Positions 54,668 to 64,000 of a stretch of 64,000 bases of DNA are shown in pieces. The stretch lies in contig NZ_VUNS01000001.1 of the NCBI RefSeq assembly GCF_009695545.1, positions 434,001 to 498,000 of the forward strand. The letters run 5' to 3'. This DNA is from Victivallis lenta (GTDB lineage: Bacteria > Verrucomicrobiota > Lentisphaeria > Victivallales > Victivallaceae). Positions within the stretch are counted from its first letter, which is position 1. Each line of letters starts with the position of its first letter. Both the position numbers and the translations under genes were made by a program. A model generated the notes under the pieces. The model had not been told where the DNA came from and ran no database searches. It worked only from the letters and a program-made list of their open reading frames with translations.

Positions 54668-56047
54668 ATGAATCTCGAAATTTGCGGCAAACTTTTTGAA
54701 TCTTTCCGGGGCGGAACGCTTTACGCGGGCTTCTCCGGCGGGGCGGACAGCACGGCGGTTCTGCTTGCCGCCCGGCTTTACCGGGAACGCATCGGCTTTC
54801 GCCTCACCGCCGTCCATTTCGACCACGGGCTGCGAGGCGAAGAGTCACGCGGCGAAGCGCGCGATGCCGCCCGGTTCGCCGCGGCGCACGGCATCGAATT
54901 CCGATTGGTCGAGCTGCATCTCGCTCCGGGCCCGAACCTCGAAGCGCGGGCCAGGAACGCGCGCCTCGACGTCTGGAAGCGGCTTGCCGGGAACCGTCAC
55001 GATGCCGCGGTCATCCTCGGGCATCACGCCGACGACCGGGCCGAAACGCTGCTGCTGCGGCTGCTGCGCGGCTCGAATGCGTCCGGCCTCGTCCCGCTGC
55101 GCGAACGTTCCCGGGTCGAAGGAGTGACGTTCCTGCGGCCGCTGCTGCGGTTCCGGCGCAGTGAAATCGAAGCCTTCCTGCGCGACAACGGCATCTCCGG
55201 CTGGGCCGTCGATTCGAGCAACGCCGACGAGTCGCTGACGCGCAACGCGCTCCGCAACCGGATTCTGCCCGCCCTGTACGATCTGACGCCGGGGAGCGAA
55301 AGCGGCCTCTTCCGCTCGCTCGACGCGCTGGCGGACGACGCCGTTTTCCTTGAGGCCGAGGCCGACCGGCGCTGGAACGAAATCGCAGGGACAGTTGAAA
55401 TTCCGTTCGGTTTCTGGCGCCGGCAGCCCCCCGCCATGCGGGTGCGGCTGCTGCGGCGGTTCCTCGCGGCGGAGTCGGGGCGCGACTTCGTGCCGAACCG
55501 CAGCTTCCTCGACCGGTTCGAAGCGATGCTCTCCGTCCCCTCCCCCGAGCTCCGGCTGCTGCCGGTTGACGCGGAACGCACGCTCGCCCTGCGGAATGAA
55601 TCCGTCTCGTTCCTGCGGAATCCCCCGGCAAACCCGGCCGCCTGGCGCTGGCGCGAGCTCCCGGAGACGGTGTGGAACGGCTTCCGCCTCACCGTCGAAA
55701 CCGTTTCCGCGGCGGGGCCGGTCACGCTTTACGAAGCGCTGTTCGACGCGGATGCGCTGCCGGACGAACTGATCCTCGATCGGCGCCGCGACGGCGACCG
55801 CCTCGTCCCCTTCGGAGAAGCAAAGCCGAAACCGCTCAAAAAGCTGCGCTGCGACCGGAAGATCCCGGCCGGCAGCCCGCTTCCGGTCCTGCGCACGAAT
55901 GCCGGAACAATACTCTGGGCCCCCGGCATCCGCCACTCGAACCATGCGGCGGCGACGCCCGCGACTGCCCGCCTCGTGCGCTTCGCCTGCGCAGCGATTC
56001 CCGCTGAGGTTCAGGGGTCCGGAACCGGTACTCCTTCCGGAAACTAG
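54668..56047 (+). CDS. tilS: tRNA(Ile)-lysidine synthase
   Basis: 459 residues. The PP-loop AGFSGGADSTAVLLAA starts at residue ~20, followed by VHFDHGLRGEESRGEA, ILGHHADDRAETLLLRLLRG and the conserved VDSSNADESLTRNALRNRILP. A TilS C-terminal domain is visible (LILDRRRDGDRLVPFGEAKPKPLKKL). It changes C34 of the CAU tRNA-Ile to lysidine. ATG 54668 begins at the usual N-terminus; the earlier ATG at 54596 overlaps rdgB's start and gives an implausible extension. Confidence 0.94.
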   Translation: MNLEICGKLFESFRGGTLYAGFSGGADSTAVLLAARLYRERIGFRLTAVHFDHGLRGEESRGEARDAARFAAAHGIEFRLVELHLAPGPNLEARARNARLDVWKRLAGNRHDAAVILGHHADDRAETLLLRLLRGSNASGLVPLRERSRVEGVTFLRPLLRFRRSEIEAFLRDNGISGWAVDSSNADESLTRNALRNRILPALYDLTPGSESGLFRSLDALADDAVFLEAEADRRWNEIAGTVEIPFGFWRRQPPAMRVRLLRRFLAAESGRDFVPNRSFLDRFEAMLSVPSPELRLLPVDAERTLALRNESVSFLRNPPANPAAWRWRELPETVWNGFRLTVETVSAAGPVTLYEALFDADALPDELILDRRRDGDRLVPFGEAKPKPLKKLRCDRKIPAGSPLPVLRTNAGTILWAPGIRHSNHAAATPATARLVRFACAAIPAEVQGSGTGTPSGN

Positions 56048-56122
56048 ATCTGTTCCCGTTTTTTATTCCTGCATTTCTTTATCCTGAACGGCTTTCACTT
56101 CGGCAAGCCGTTCATCGATGTG

Positions 56123-56152
56123 AATGATCCGGCCGGAGCCGGTCATTTTTTC
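56123..56152 (+). terminator. Intrinsic terminator downstream of tilS
   Basis: A 10-bp stem with one bulged T (56123-56133 with 56138-56147), a four-base loop and a T-run. A second perfect 9-bp hairpin lies at 56086-56113. The stretch 56153-56362 shows no gene I can support. Confidence 0.6.
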
Positions 56153-56362
56153 CTGATGATGGCTTCTGTCATATAATCAAACAATACCGGAACGGAATTT
56201 TGAATAACAGGAATGTTCCAAACAGGTTCCCGCATAAAATCTTCTGCTTTTCTTTCTTCAATCAACAGCAGCGCTGATTGCGGCATGGACTCCTTCCGCA
56301 CCCTCCGGAGTTCATCCCCATATGCCGCAGCCGAAAAAAAATGCTTTTTTCGCCCGCGGCAC

Positions 56363-56391
56363 TTGACATTTTCATCAAAATGCATCATAAT
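56363..56391 (+). promoter_or_regulatory. Promoter of the third LacI module
   Basis: TTGACA (56363-56368), 17 bp, CATAAT (56386-56391). The start would fall at about 56398, inside operator copy 1. Confidence 0.75.
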
Positions 56392-56396
56392 AATAT

Positions 56397-56466
56397 ATAG
56401 CACGAGCTATGAAACCATTTTTTCGCTCATGCTGTTTTTAAAAATCGCAAATATAGCACGAGCTAT
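56397..56466. promoter_or_regulatory. Twin LacI-type operators (ATAGCACGAGCTAT x2)
   Basis: Two identical 14-bp copies, 56397-56410 and 56453-56466, each an inverted repeat ATAGC/GCTAT around a CG centre. Their 56-bp spacing is near five helical turns, as needed for one tetramer or two dimers to hold a small DNA loop. The first covers the predicted start site and the second lies in the leader of the LacI gene, so autorepression is likely. Confidence 0.85.
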
Positions 56467-56535
56467 AACAGTTATTTTCCGGCTCATCCTTTTACCGGTT
56501 GCCGGATCGGCACAAACAATAACAGGATTCCTATC

Positions 56536-57582
56536 ATGATTGACAATACCCGGCAGGGACAGCAGGTGACGGCGGCAATGCTTGCCAAACACGCGGGAGT
56601 CTCGCGCGTCGCGGTCTACGCCGCCTTCAATCCCGGAAAAAAGACGACGGTCGGCATCAGCGAAAAGACGAAAAACAAAATCCTGGCGGCGGCGGAGGAA
56701 CTCGGCTACATCCCGAACGACCTCGCCCGCACGCTGGTCTCCGGCCGCAGCCGCAATATCGGGCTGCTGCTGCAATCGAACCGGTCGGCCATGTCGCAGC
56801 AGCTGATCGCGGCGTGCAGCCGGCTCTTCGTCGACAACGGCTACCTCGTCATCTCGGAGTCATCGGACGAGGACGAGAAACGCGAGCGTGAGATCCTGAA
56901 CCGCTTCCTGATCCGGCGCGTCGACTGCGTCGTCATCTCCTGGGTCGATGAGGAGAGCAACGCGGACCTGCGCAAACAGTTCGGCCGGTGCGGAATCCCG
57001 ATCATCAACATCCGGAACCGCGAGCCGGATTTCGATTACTCAGCCGCCATCAGCTTCGACGAAGGGCAGGTCATGCGGCAGATCTGCGGACTGCTGGCGC
57101 GATGCGGGCTCCGGAAGCTGTGTTACGCCGGTATCGGAGGACGCGGGAACAATTCGAGCCGCTGGCGCCATACCCACCTCGAAAGCGCCGTCCGGGAGCA
57201 CTCCGGCATGGAGCTCGCCGGAGAAGTCAGCTTCGCCTCCGCTGAAGAGTGCCGCGCCTACGTGCGGACTCTGCGCGACCCGGCGAAGCGTCCGCAGGCG
57301 ATCGTCTGCTACAACGACCGCATCGCCCAGCTGGTCACGATCGAACTGCGGCTGTCCGGAATCCGGGTCCCGGAGGAGATCGCCGTAACCGGCGTGGACG
57401 GTTACAGCGACCGATTCGATCTCGTCGCGCCGACCACGGTCCGGCTGCCGGTCGCGGAGATGGCCGGGGAGATTTACCGGATCTTCAGCAGCTCCGACTA
57501 CCGGCGGCAGCTGGTCCGCATCGCTCCGGAGCTGATCGAACGAGAAACAACGCCCAACCAACCACAAGAGGCTTTATCATGA
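56536..57582 (+). CDS. LacI-family transcriptional regulator, module 3
   Basis: 348 residues. The N-terminus is atypical in carrying ~10 extra residues before the helix-turn-helix ([17 protein letters not shown]), and the hinge is [15 protein letters not shown]. The sensor domain ends [31 protein letters not shown] eight bases before the ATG supports the start. Twin operators and a promoter lie directly upstream, and its stop overlaps the pseudopilin ATG (ATGA), so it represses its own operon. The inducer is unknown. Confidence 0.93.
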   Translation: MIDNTRQGQQVTAAMLAKHAGVSRVAVYAAFNPGKKTTVGISEKTKNKILAAAEELGYIPNDLARTLVSGRSRNIGLLLQSNRSAMSQQLIAACSRLFVDNGYLVISESSDEDEKREREILNRFLIRRVDCVVISWVDEESNADLRKQFGRCGIPIINIRNREPDFDYSAAISFDEGQVMRQICGLLARCGLRKLCYAGIGGRGNNSSRWRHTHLESAVREHSGMELAGEVSFASAEECRAYVRTLRDPAKRPQAIVCYNDRIAQLVTIELRLSGIRVPEEIAVTGVDGYSDRFDLVAPTTVRLPVAEMAGEIYRIFSSSDYRRQLVRIAPELIERETTPNQPQEALS

Positions 57583-58304
57583 GAAAAACCCGTTTCACGC
57601 TGATCGAACTGCTTGTCGTCATTGCAATCATCGCGATCCTCGCCTCGATGCTTCTCCCGGCCCTCCAGCGGGCGCGGTCGACGGCGAAGAAAAGCTCCTG
57701 CTCCGGCAACCTTCGCCAGATCGCCTTCGGCCATATCGGCTACAGCGACGACTACAACGACTATATCGCCGCCGGAATCCGCTGGCCCGGCAACATTGTC
57801 TGGCCGACCTCGCTGGCGCCTTACATGGGCAAAAACGCCAATGGCAAAGCGTTTTTCTGCCCGGCCTCCACCGAGGAGAACAGCAAATCGATGAAGGACT
57901 TCGTCGCGCTGCACGAGACCTCGTTCAAGTTCGGCGACAACGCCCGCCTCAGCTACGGACAGAACGTCAATCTGTCCCAGCAGCGGACAACGCGGAAATA
58001 CGGAAAGCGGGGTCAGTTCAAGCACCCGGCCAAAACCGTGCTCGTGCTCGACGGCAATATGCCGAAAGCCCCGGACGAAGGAGTCGTCGCCCATTACACG
58101 TACACCCAGATTCCGGCGGAAGTTTCGGGGGGAAAGGCGTTTTTCGGAACCGGATACGGCCACTCGGACGGAATCAACCTCTGTTTTCTCGACGGGCATG
58201 TCGATTATGTCGGGCCTACCCTGATGAGCCAGGCCCGGGCGAAAAAAGGCCACGCCTACTGGGGCAAACTCGGTTTCAACTGGAACACCTCCGATAACAA
58301 TTGA
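57579..58304 (+). CDS. Prepilin-type (DUF1559-like) pseudopilin, module 3
   Basis: 241 residues. [17 protein letters not shown] spans residues 6-22, with Arg in place of Gly before it. The C-terminal H-X9-DG motif is intact ([13 protein letters not shown]). CPAST and YGQN in the middle match relatives. The ATG lies in the stop of the LacI gene, and the hydrolase follows after 14 nt, the same gap as in module 1. A reading from 57,249 in this frame is an artefact within the LacI gene. Confidence 0.93.
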   Translation: MRKTRFTLIELLVVIAIIAILASMLLPALQRARSTAKKSSCSGNLRQIAFGHIGYSDDYNDYIAAGIRWPGNIVWPTSLAPYMGKNANGKAFFCPASTEENSKSMKDFVALHETSFKFGDNARLSYGQNVNLSQQRTTRKYGKRGQFKHPAKTVLVLDGNMPKAPDEGVVAHYTYTQIPAEVSGGKAFFGTGYGHSDGINLCFLDGHVDYVGPTLMSQARAKKGHAYWGKLGFNWNTSDNN

Positions 58305-58318
58305 TTGAAAGGAATCCC

Positions 58319-60961
58319 ATGCGGCTGATTCATTCCATGGCGGCAGCCCTGCTGCTGTTTTCCGCACCGGTGCTTTCGGGCGCCGGAGTGATCTGGGTCG
58401 AAGGCGAAGAAGCCCGGAACACCAGCTTCTCGCCGGGCGTCGCCCCGCTCTCCGACGGCAGGGCCGCCGGGGCCTCCGGCGGGTTGTACCTGAAGAACGA
58501 CCGCGCCGACGCCTCCGGCAAAGAAGCGCCGCGCTTCGCGGAATACGAGTTCAAAGTGGCCGAACCGGGCTCCTACCGGCTCTGGATCGCCTCGACTCCG
58601 CTGGTGACGGGCTGGGCCTCCCCCTATTCGATCGGCTGGCTCGACCGGCCGGAACGGACCGACATGGCCGGGAAAAAATACCGCGGCGTCCCCTACGGGC
58701 GCGGAAAAAACGAACAGTTCTTCTTCTGGCACGACGCCGGAACGCGCGACTTCCCCGCCGCCGGAACCTATACGCTCCGCATCGAGACCGGCACCCCCCG
58801 CGCCTCCGATTCGAAGGTTGTGGTTTTCATCGACGCGCTGGCGCTTACCTCCGACCTGAACCAGCTCCCGGCCGGAAACAGCCCGGCTGGTTCCCCCGGC
58901 GCCCTTCCCGCGCCGCCGAAAGGGACCCTGGTCTGGCGCGAAGCCGAACTGCCCGATGAAAGCAATCTCGGCGTGCGCGCCAACGTCCCCTTCCTGAATG
59001 AAAAAGGACAGGGCGCCTCGGGCGGCATGTACTTCAACATCGACCGCAAAGCGGATGCCGAAAAGGCGCCGGAAGGATATTACGCGCAGTACGACTTCAA
59101 CATCCCGGCTCCGGGCGCCTACCACGTCTGGATCGCCGCCACACCGTTCAACGCGGGCTGGGCCTCCCCCTGTTCGATCCGGTGGGACGACGAGCCGGCA
59201 ATCGACCTGGCCGGACGCAGACCGTACAGTCCGCCGTACGGCTTCGACCATCCCCGCGCCTACTTCTTCTGGACCAAAGCCGGCGTAAAGAACTTCACGA
59301 AGGCCGGAAAACACACGCTGCGCGTCATCGCCGACCGCCCGCGCGGCAACACGGACAACATCCGCGTTTTTCTCGACGCAATCGCGCTGACCGCCGACCC
59401 CGCCTGGGCGCCGCGCGGCAACCGTCCGCCGGGTTCCCCGTGGCAGGGCGTTCCGAAGGGCGCGACTCCGGAGGAACGGAAGGCGAACTTCCGCAAGGCG
59501 ATCTATGACATCCAGATGCAGACTTATCCGGCCAAGCTCGCCGAAACCAACGAGGAGTGGAATCCGGAAACCACCGCCGAGGTCCTGCGCAAGATGAAGG
59601 CGCGCCCGCTGCCCGCCCCCTCGGCCATCGGAAGCCGCAAACAACTGCGCTTCGGGCTGCACGGCATCGAAAAGCCGTTCGTGCAGGTCGGCGCGGACGA
59701 GGAACGGACCGCTGCGGCGCTCGATCTGCTCGCCCGGGCCGGCGTCGAATTCCTGCGTACCGCCGAACCCTGCTGGCACCGGCTCGGCAACGTCCCCGGC
59801 ACCTTCGACTACCGCCAGCTCGACTATGAAATGTCGCTCGCCCGGAAGCACGGCATGAAACTCATGCTGACCATGGGCTTCGCGCCCGCTCAGTACGGCA
59901 AGGGCAGAGGCAACAAGCTCGCGGCCTGCAAGCCGGAGTATTACGGACTCTACCGCGACTATCTGGACGACCTCTTCCGCCATGTCCCGGAAGAAATGAT
60001 CCACTCGGTCGAGCTTGCGAACGAAGTGGACGCCTCGCATGTCTGGTGGGTCGGCGACAGTACGCCGGAGGATTATGTCGAAGAGGCGAAGATGACTTGC
60101 GACGCGCTCAAGCGGGCCTACCCGAACCGCAAATTCCCGTTCCTCGGCTTCAGCGCGACCTGGTCCAGCGTCGAGCGGGACCGGGCCGAGGGGCGCGGCC
60201 GCGCCTGGGTCGAACGCGCCTTCGACGCCGGAGCCGACCGCTGCTTCGACGCCTATTCGCTGCACTACACCTGGAGTCCGCCGAAATGGGGCTTCGCCGA
60301 CTGGATGCGCGCCGAACGTGCAAAACGCGGCTTCGCACCCAAACCGCTTCATAACAGCGAAGAGTCATGTTACGGCCACCCCGGCGACCTTATGAAGCTC
60401 TTTGCGCGCAATCTCTTCCTGCAGGATATGGAGAGTGTGACCTACTTCCTCGCCCGCGATTTTCAGGAGGTCGGCAATCTGCTCTACTCCGGACTCTTCG
60501 ACCTGAACTGGCAGCCGAAGCTCCGGCTGCTCGCCTACGCCGCCTCGACCGACGCGATGCGCGGCCGGAAGCTCGTCGGCATGGCCGATCCGGCGACTGG
60601 ACTTGAAGCGTATGTGCTCGAAAAAGAATCCGACGACGCTTACGGCCCCCGCTACGCCATCGTCGGCTGGGCGCTCGACCGCGCGGAGGAAGGGATGCAT
60701 TCGAGCCAGAAGGCCCACAGCGTCAACGTCTCCGGCTGGCGAGGCGTCAGGGAGGCCGTCAGCTGGCGGCTCGACCCGGTCCCCCCGAATTCCGACGGTT
60801 CAATCACCGTTCCGAATGAACCGCTGACCGTCTATGCCGACGAGCTGCCGGAGTGGCGGCTCCTGACCCCGAAAGAGTGGCGCGAACGCAAGGTCGCCGT
60901 CACCGTCCGGGGACAGGATGCCGGTATCCTGCCCGGCCAGGCCCTGCCGGACGGACGGTAA
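58319..60961 (+). CDS. Secreted glycoside hydrolase with two N-terminal binding domains (GH39/GH5-like barrel)
   Basis: 880 residues. A signal peptide (residues 1-21) is followed by two tandem ~190-residue copies of one beta-sandwich-like domain, each opening with VWVEGEEA or LVWREAEL and containing GGLYL/GGMYF, SPYSIGWLD/SPCSIRWDD and a VFIDALALT/VFLDAIALT strand; these are probably carbohydrate-binding. The barrel (~420-760) has SVELANEVDA (acid/base Glu 569) and LHNSEES (nucleophile Glu 681), a clan GH-A pattern near GH39. The C-terminus is a beta domain. Secretion and binding domains point to an insoluble or complex polysaccharide. GAAAGGA five bases ahead fixes ATG 58319. Confidence 0.87.
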   Translation: MRLIHSMAAALLLFSAPVLSGAGVIWVEGEEARNTSFSPGVAPLSDGRAAGASGGLYLKNDRADASGKEAPRFAEYEFKVAEPGSYRLWIASTPLVTGWASPYSIGWLDRPERTDMAGKKYRGVPYGRGKNEQFFFWHDAGTRDFPAAGTYTLRIETGTPRASDSKVVVFIDALALTSDLNQLPAGNSPAGSPGALPAPPKGTLVWREAELPDESNLGVRANVPFLNEKGQGASGGMYFNIDRKADAEKAPEGYYAQYDFNIPAPGAYHVWIAATPFNAGWASPCSIRWDDEPAIDLAGRRPYSPPYGFDHPRAYFFWTKAGVKNFTKAGKHTLRVIADRPRGNTDNIRVFLDAIALTADPAWAPRGNRPPGSPWQGVPKGATPEERKANFRKAIYDIQMQTYPAKLAETNEEWNPETTAEVLRKMKARPLPAPSAIGSRKQLRFGLHGIEKPFVQVGADEERTAAALDLLARAGVEFLRTAEPCWHRLGNVPGTFDYRQLDYEMSLARKHGMKLMLTMGFAPAQYGKGRGNKLAACKPEYYGLYRDYLDDLFRHVPEEMIHSVELANEVDASHVWWVGDSTPEDYVEEAKMTCDALKRAYPNRKFPFLGFSATWSSVERDRAEGRGRAWVERAFDAGADRCFDAYSLHYTWSPPKWGFADWMRAERAKRGFAPKPLHNSEESCYGHPGDLMKLFARNLFLQDMESVTYFLARDFQEVGNLLYSGLFDLNWQPKLRLLAYAASTDAMRGRKLVGMADPATGLEAYVLEKESDDAYGPRYAIVGWALDRAEEGMHSSQKAHSVNVSGWRGVREAVSWRLDPVPPNSDGSITVPNEPLTVYADELPEWRLLTPKEWRERKVAVTVRGQDAGILPGQALPDGR

Positions 60962-60971
60962 CCGTTCGGAC

Positions 60972-61019
60972 AAAAAAATTCCCGGAGGAGGACAGGGTCT
61001 GTCCATCTCCGGGAGTTTT
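60972..61019. terminator. Bidirectional terminator between the converging hydrolase genes
   Basis: A 7-bp plus 6-bp stem with a small internal loop (60981-61013). On the minus strand it is followed by seven T, on the plus strand by four, so it mainly serves the minus-strand gene. Confidence 0.8.
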
Positions 61020-61028
61020 GCGCTGCGG

Positions 61029-64000
61029 TCAGCGGGTCAGCAGATAGACCATCACGCCGCCCGGACGCGAAGCGGTGTCCGCCGTAAAACGGAGCCTGCC
61101 GTTTTCATAAGTCGACGGGACGCTGCCGTTCGGGGAGCCGTCGAACTTCAACGCTTCGACCTTCATCCGCGGCAGAGCAAGTTCGACGTCGGCCCGGCAC
61201 TTTTCGAGCAGGATCGGCAGCTCTCCCCAGCTTTCGAGCAGGCTGCGGCGCTCATTCGAAAACTTCTGCCTGGTCGCGCCGAGGTTCGGCATCTGGATGA
61301 ACAGAAGCCTGCCGCTTTCGGCCAGCGGTTTGCCGTCGAGCGACAGCAACGCGGCCGTCTGATAACGGTCGGCGCCGGCAAGATGCATGACCCGGCCCGC
61401 CATCGTGCCGCTGAAGGTCAGCACTTCGCACTGCGGAGCGACGATCTTCAGCGTCTTCGCCTTCGAATCGAGCGTGATCTGTCCGCCGGCGCTCGTGATG
61501 ACTCCGGTTTTTCCGAGCTTGCCGAGAGCGGCGCGGGCGGCGGCGGGAAGCTGCTTCTCCCAGTTGTCATTGAGTGCATTGACCTTCTGCACGCCGGGGA
61601 ACGAAACGGCGGGAGAGAGCGTGCCGATCCGGCCGTAGAGGCCGAGTTCGGTGAACGCCGCCGGATAATCACCGTCATTCCCCGGAGGCCCCGCCAGCGC
61701 GCGGAGCTGTTCCGGCGTGCAGCTGAAGGCGAAGGCCGGTCCGGCCGGACGAACATAACCGCGCATGAAAAGCAGGTAAATGATGCGCTCCGCCAGCTGC
61801 GCCTGCGGGTCGTTGACGACGTCGAAGCCGCGCGGCACATCGACCTTCTTCATATTGTCCCGGCTGTGCGACCAGGCGAACCGGTAGAGGCCGTCCCAAT
61901 CCTGCAGCCCGGCATAGCCGCCGATCAGCGGAGCCGCCTCGACCCGGTACGGGTTCGGATTGCAGAAGTTGAATTCCGTTACCGTGTACGGCTTGCCGAA
62001 GATCCGGGTCGGCATCAGGTAACGCGGATTCTGCGCAAGACGCGAGATGGACGACATGTTCGAGAACAGATACGGCATCCGCCACTGCTGCACCGGAAAG
62101 CGGGGGTGGTCCCAATACTGGTGGTTGTCCACGAAATCCAGATGTTCCCGCACGCCGTTCAGGGTGAACTTGCTGGTCATGTTGAGGTCGGTGACCAGCG
62201 CGGTCAGCTTCAATTCATCCTTCAGGAACCGCTTCTGTTCTTCGATGCTCCTGATCTGAAGATCGTTCAGGAACTCGATGAAAAGACCGCCGCGGGAGGC
62301 GCGGTTCTCCGGTGTGTCGAGTCCTTTCTCCTTCAGGTATTCGACATACCTTTCCTCGAAAAGCGGGACGAGCGCCGGATTGCGGTTCCAGAGGGAGACG
62401 AGCGGATTTTCATTCACGAGATTCAGCGAGTAGAGCGCGGGATCCTCCGCGTAGGTCAGCCCGGTGTACGGATTCCGGTGAGTCAGCAGCCGCCGGGCGA
62501 ACTCTTTCCAGTTCGCCATCGCCGACTTGCTGAGCGGAATCAGGCTCTTCATCTCGAAGCCGTAACGCTCAAAGGTGCGACCCTCGCGTTCCTTCACATT
62601 GTCGCCCGGACGCATTTCGCGGCTCGCGTAGAGATCGAGGCAGAGGTAGATGCCGTGCTTTTTAAGCTCCGCGAACAGATAGTCGAACTCGTCGAGCGCC
62701 TTCGGATCGAAGGTCAGCGAATCGGCCGCGCGGGGATCGAGCAGGCCGTTTTCGAAGTGGTGAAAACGAACCGTGTTGTAGCCGAGCCGGGTCGCCTTGG
62801 TCACGAAATCGTCGGCCAGCGCCTTGTCGAGATAATTCGAGGAACCGACCAGGTTCGGGCCGAAGAAGCGGATCCGCTTTTCCGGCGCATCACGAAATGA
62901 GAAATGTCCGGCCCGGTTGACCGTCACCGGTCCGTACTTGCCGGCCGGCGCGTCGAGATAGACCGAAAAATCAAGCGGAGACCCCGCCGCGGTATTGCCG
63001 TTGTATTCGACCGGCATCCAGTTTTTATCCGCAACGATATACGACGGAGTTTCGATCTGCCGGAGATTCAGCCTGCGGTCGCCGAGCGTGGCGCCGACGA
63101 TCATCCAGACAGCTTCGCCGCCGTCCGCCGCTTTGAAGGTCAGCCTGGACGGTGTGGCGCCGACCGGAAACTGCGACAGATAGAGCCCGACAAACGACTC
63201 TTTGTTCTCCCCGGTCCAGGCGACGGCGCCGTTCGCAACGCCGTAGGGCTGCCACCAGTTGCCGACGTCGCGGCCGGCAAGCACAGGAAACTCCTTCGCG
63301 CCGCCGTCGGCGTACTCCGCGACGAGCATGCCGACCGGCTTCGGCGGCTTCGGCGTCCAGGCCGAAGCGTGCAGCAGATACAGATACTGGAACCCCTCGC
63401 CGGCTCCATCGAGCGCAACGCTTTTCTCCGCCGGGAATTTCCGCTGCCCGGAAGAGAGCACGAGGCAGGAGCGCCTGTCGTTGCGTTCCGGATTGACGAT
63501 GTCGAAATCGACGCCGAGAGCGGAGAACCGGCCCGACTTCATCATGCGCAGATCGTTGGCCGGCCCCTGGTCGGTCCAGCCGCCCTGCCCGTCGTTGAGC
63601 TTCTCGTCTTTGAACCCCATATTGAACGCCTCTCTGAAGTCGACCGCCGCAGTACGAGGCGATTCGACCCGGATACGCAAGTCGATGGAGGCGTCACCGA
63701 TTTTTCCGGAGGACGGAATCGCGCCGAGCCGGAACACGTAATACTGATTGCCCCATTCCCGGTCATCCTGAATCAGCAGCGTGAAATCGCCTTCGACGGT
63801 GACGGTCCTGCCGCCGCAGCCGAACCGGAGCGAACGGGCCTTCCCTCTGAAAATGCAGATTTCTCCGAACTCTTTCGGCAGCACAATCTTTTTACCGTCG
63901 ACCAGGACATCGTCCGGCTCGCCGAGCGGCATGTTCATGACCAGCGCAAGCGCTGCGGTGTCCACCGGCGGAGCCGCCTTGAAGCGGGCGGAATAGGCGA
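61029..64000 (-). CDS. GH5-like glycoside hydrolase, 5' end outside window
   Basis: The frame is still open at base 64000, so the N-terminus and any signal peptide are missing; about 990 residues are visible. The order is beta-sandwich domains, a GH-A barrel with VRFHHFENGL, LNLVNENPLV (acid/base Glu) and YTVTEFNFCNPN (nucleophile Glu), then a C-terminal beta domain. The layout and motifs match the enzyme at 1,833 (for example MAWRDE.../MGFKDEK...GGWTDQG), so they are paralogues of a still ill-defined family. Terminated at 60972-61019. GTG at 63965 is not the true start because good homologous sequence continues upstream. Confidence 0.88.
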   Translation of the reverse strand, partial: AYSARFKAAPPVDTAALALVMNMPLGEPDDVLVDGKKIVLPKEFGEICIFRGKARSLRFGCGGRTVTVEGDFTLLIQDDREWGNQYYVFRLGAIPSSGKIGDASIDLRIRVESPRTAAVDFREAFNMGFKDEKLNDGQGGWTDQGPANDLRMMKSGRFSALGVDFDIVNPERNDRRSCLVLSSGQRKFPAEKSVALDGAGEGFQYLYLLHASAWTPKPPKPVGMLVAEYADGGAKEFPVLAGRDVGNWWQPYGVANGAVAWTGENKESFVGLYLSQFPVGATPSRLTFKAADGGEAVWMIVGATLGDRRLNLRQIETPSYIVADKNWMPVEYNGNTAAGSPLDFSVYLDAPAGKYGPVTVNRAGHFSFRDAPEKRIRFFGPNLVGSSNYLDKALADDFVTKATRLGYNTVRFHHFENGLLDPRAADSLTFDPKALDEFDYLFAELKKHGIYLCLDLYASREMRPGDNVKEREGRTFERYGFEMKSLIPLSKSAMANWKEFARRLLTHRNPYTGLTYAEDPALYSLNLVNENPLVSLWNRNPALVPLFEERYVEYLKEKGLDTPENRASRGGLFIEFLNDLQIRSIEEQKRFLKDELKLTALVTDLNMTSKFTLNGVREHLDFVDNHQYWDHPRFPVQQWRMPYLFSNMSSISRLAQNPRYLMPTRIFGKPYTVTEFNFCNPNPYRVEAAPLIGGYAGLQDWDGLYRFAWSHSRDNMKKVDVPRGFDVVNDPQAQLAERIIYLLFMRGYVRPAGPAFAFSCTPEQLRALAGPPGNDGDYPAAFTELGLYGRIGTLSPAVSFPGVQKVNALNDNWEKQLPAAARAALGKLGKTGVITSAGGQITLDSKAKTLKIVAPQCEVLTFSGTMAGRVMHLAGADRYQTAALLSLDGKPLAESGRLLFIQMPNLGATRQKFSNERRSLLESWGELPILLEKCRADVELALPRMKVEALKFDGSPNGSVPSTYENGRLRFTADTASRPGGVMVYLLTR

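Noticed and set aside
56086-56113. Perfect 9-bp hairpin as terminator of tilS
   Set aside because: No T-run follows on either strand; the hairpin at 56,123-56,152 is the better terminator.
56143-56403. 86-codon minus-strand frame between tilS and the LacI gene
   Set aside because: Not impossible as a decayed gene, but it starts inside the promoter/operator of the LacI module and has no recognisable domain or ribosome-binding site.

Overview
The window looks like a GC-rich chromosome segment of a Lentisphaerota (Victivallis-like) bacterium. Evidence is the prepilin-type proteins sharing the N-terminal core [17 protein letters not shown], their pairing with LacI-type regulators and very large secreted glycoside hydrolases, and an LptD/HldD outer-membrane gene set. 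This placement is inferred from gene content, not from a marker gene. Promoters are ordinary sigma-70 type (TTGACA or TTGCAT, 16-17 bp, TATATT or TATAAT).

Layout. 1-14,065: two LacI / pseudopilin / glycoside-hydrolase modules in tandem (GH5-like plus GH89; then a GH2-like giant). 14,307-17,410: EamA transporter, Gfo/Idh/MocA oxidoreductase and zinc alcohol dehydrogenase. 17,411-17,727: a candidate small RNA with its own promoter and terminator, then a stand-alone 5'-3' exonuclease. 18,725-19,212: a scar holding a truncated gene end, transposon-like direct repeats and a decayed recombinase beside tRNA-Gln. 19,517-22,610: lipoprotein, SGNH hydrolase, tRNA-Pro and a phosphotransferase. 22,815-28,088: a four-gene operon, secretin - HlyD-type adaptor - MacB-like ATPase - MacB-like permease. 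28,360-30,602: family 2 glycosyltransferase overlapping a fourth pseudopilin. 30,654-41,501: mixed metabolism (oligogalacturonate-lyase-like protein, ADP-ribosylglycohydrolase, NhaD/ArsB-type carrier with a PTS-EIIA/CBS protein, sugar isomerase, GNAT, MFS-HEAT fusion, IlvC). 41,730-46,596: GH20 / Fe-dehydrogenase / CE12 esterase / ABM / glycosyltransferase operon. 53,909 down to 46,551: envelope operon (acyltransferase, unusual dehydrogenase, LptD, HldD, RsmB). 53,992-56,047: divergent RdgB and TilS. 56,363-60,961: a third LacI / pseudopilin / glycoside-hydrolase module with twin operators. 61,029-64,000: a large GH5-like enzyme running off the window, a paralogue of the one at 1,833.

How it fits together. 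The organism appears to live on complex glycans, taking apart host or plant polysaccharides with secreted enzymes, each under a local LacI switch. The module that most deserves attention is the three-fold repetition of regulator, pseudopilin and hydrolase with 14-nt gaps or ATGA overlaps. None of the four pseudopilins has the glycine normally required before the prepilin cleavage site. The secretin/MacAB-like operon could supply a matching outer-membrane exit, but that link is inference.
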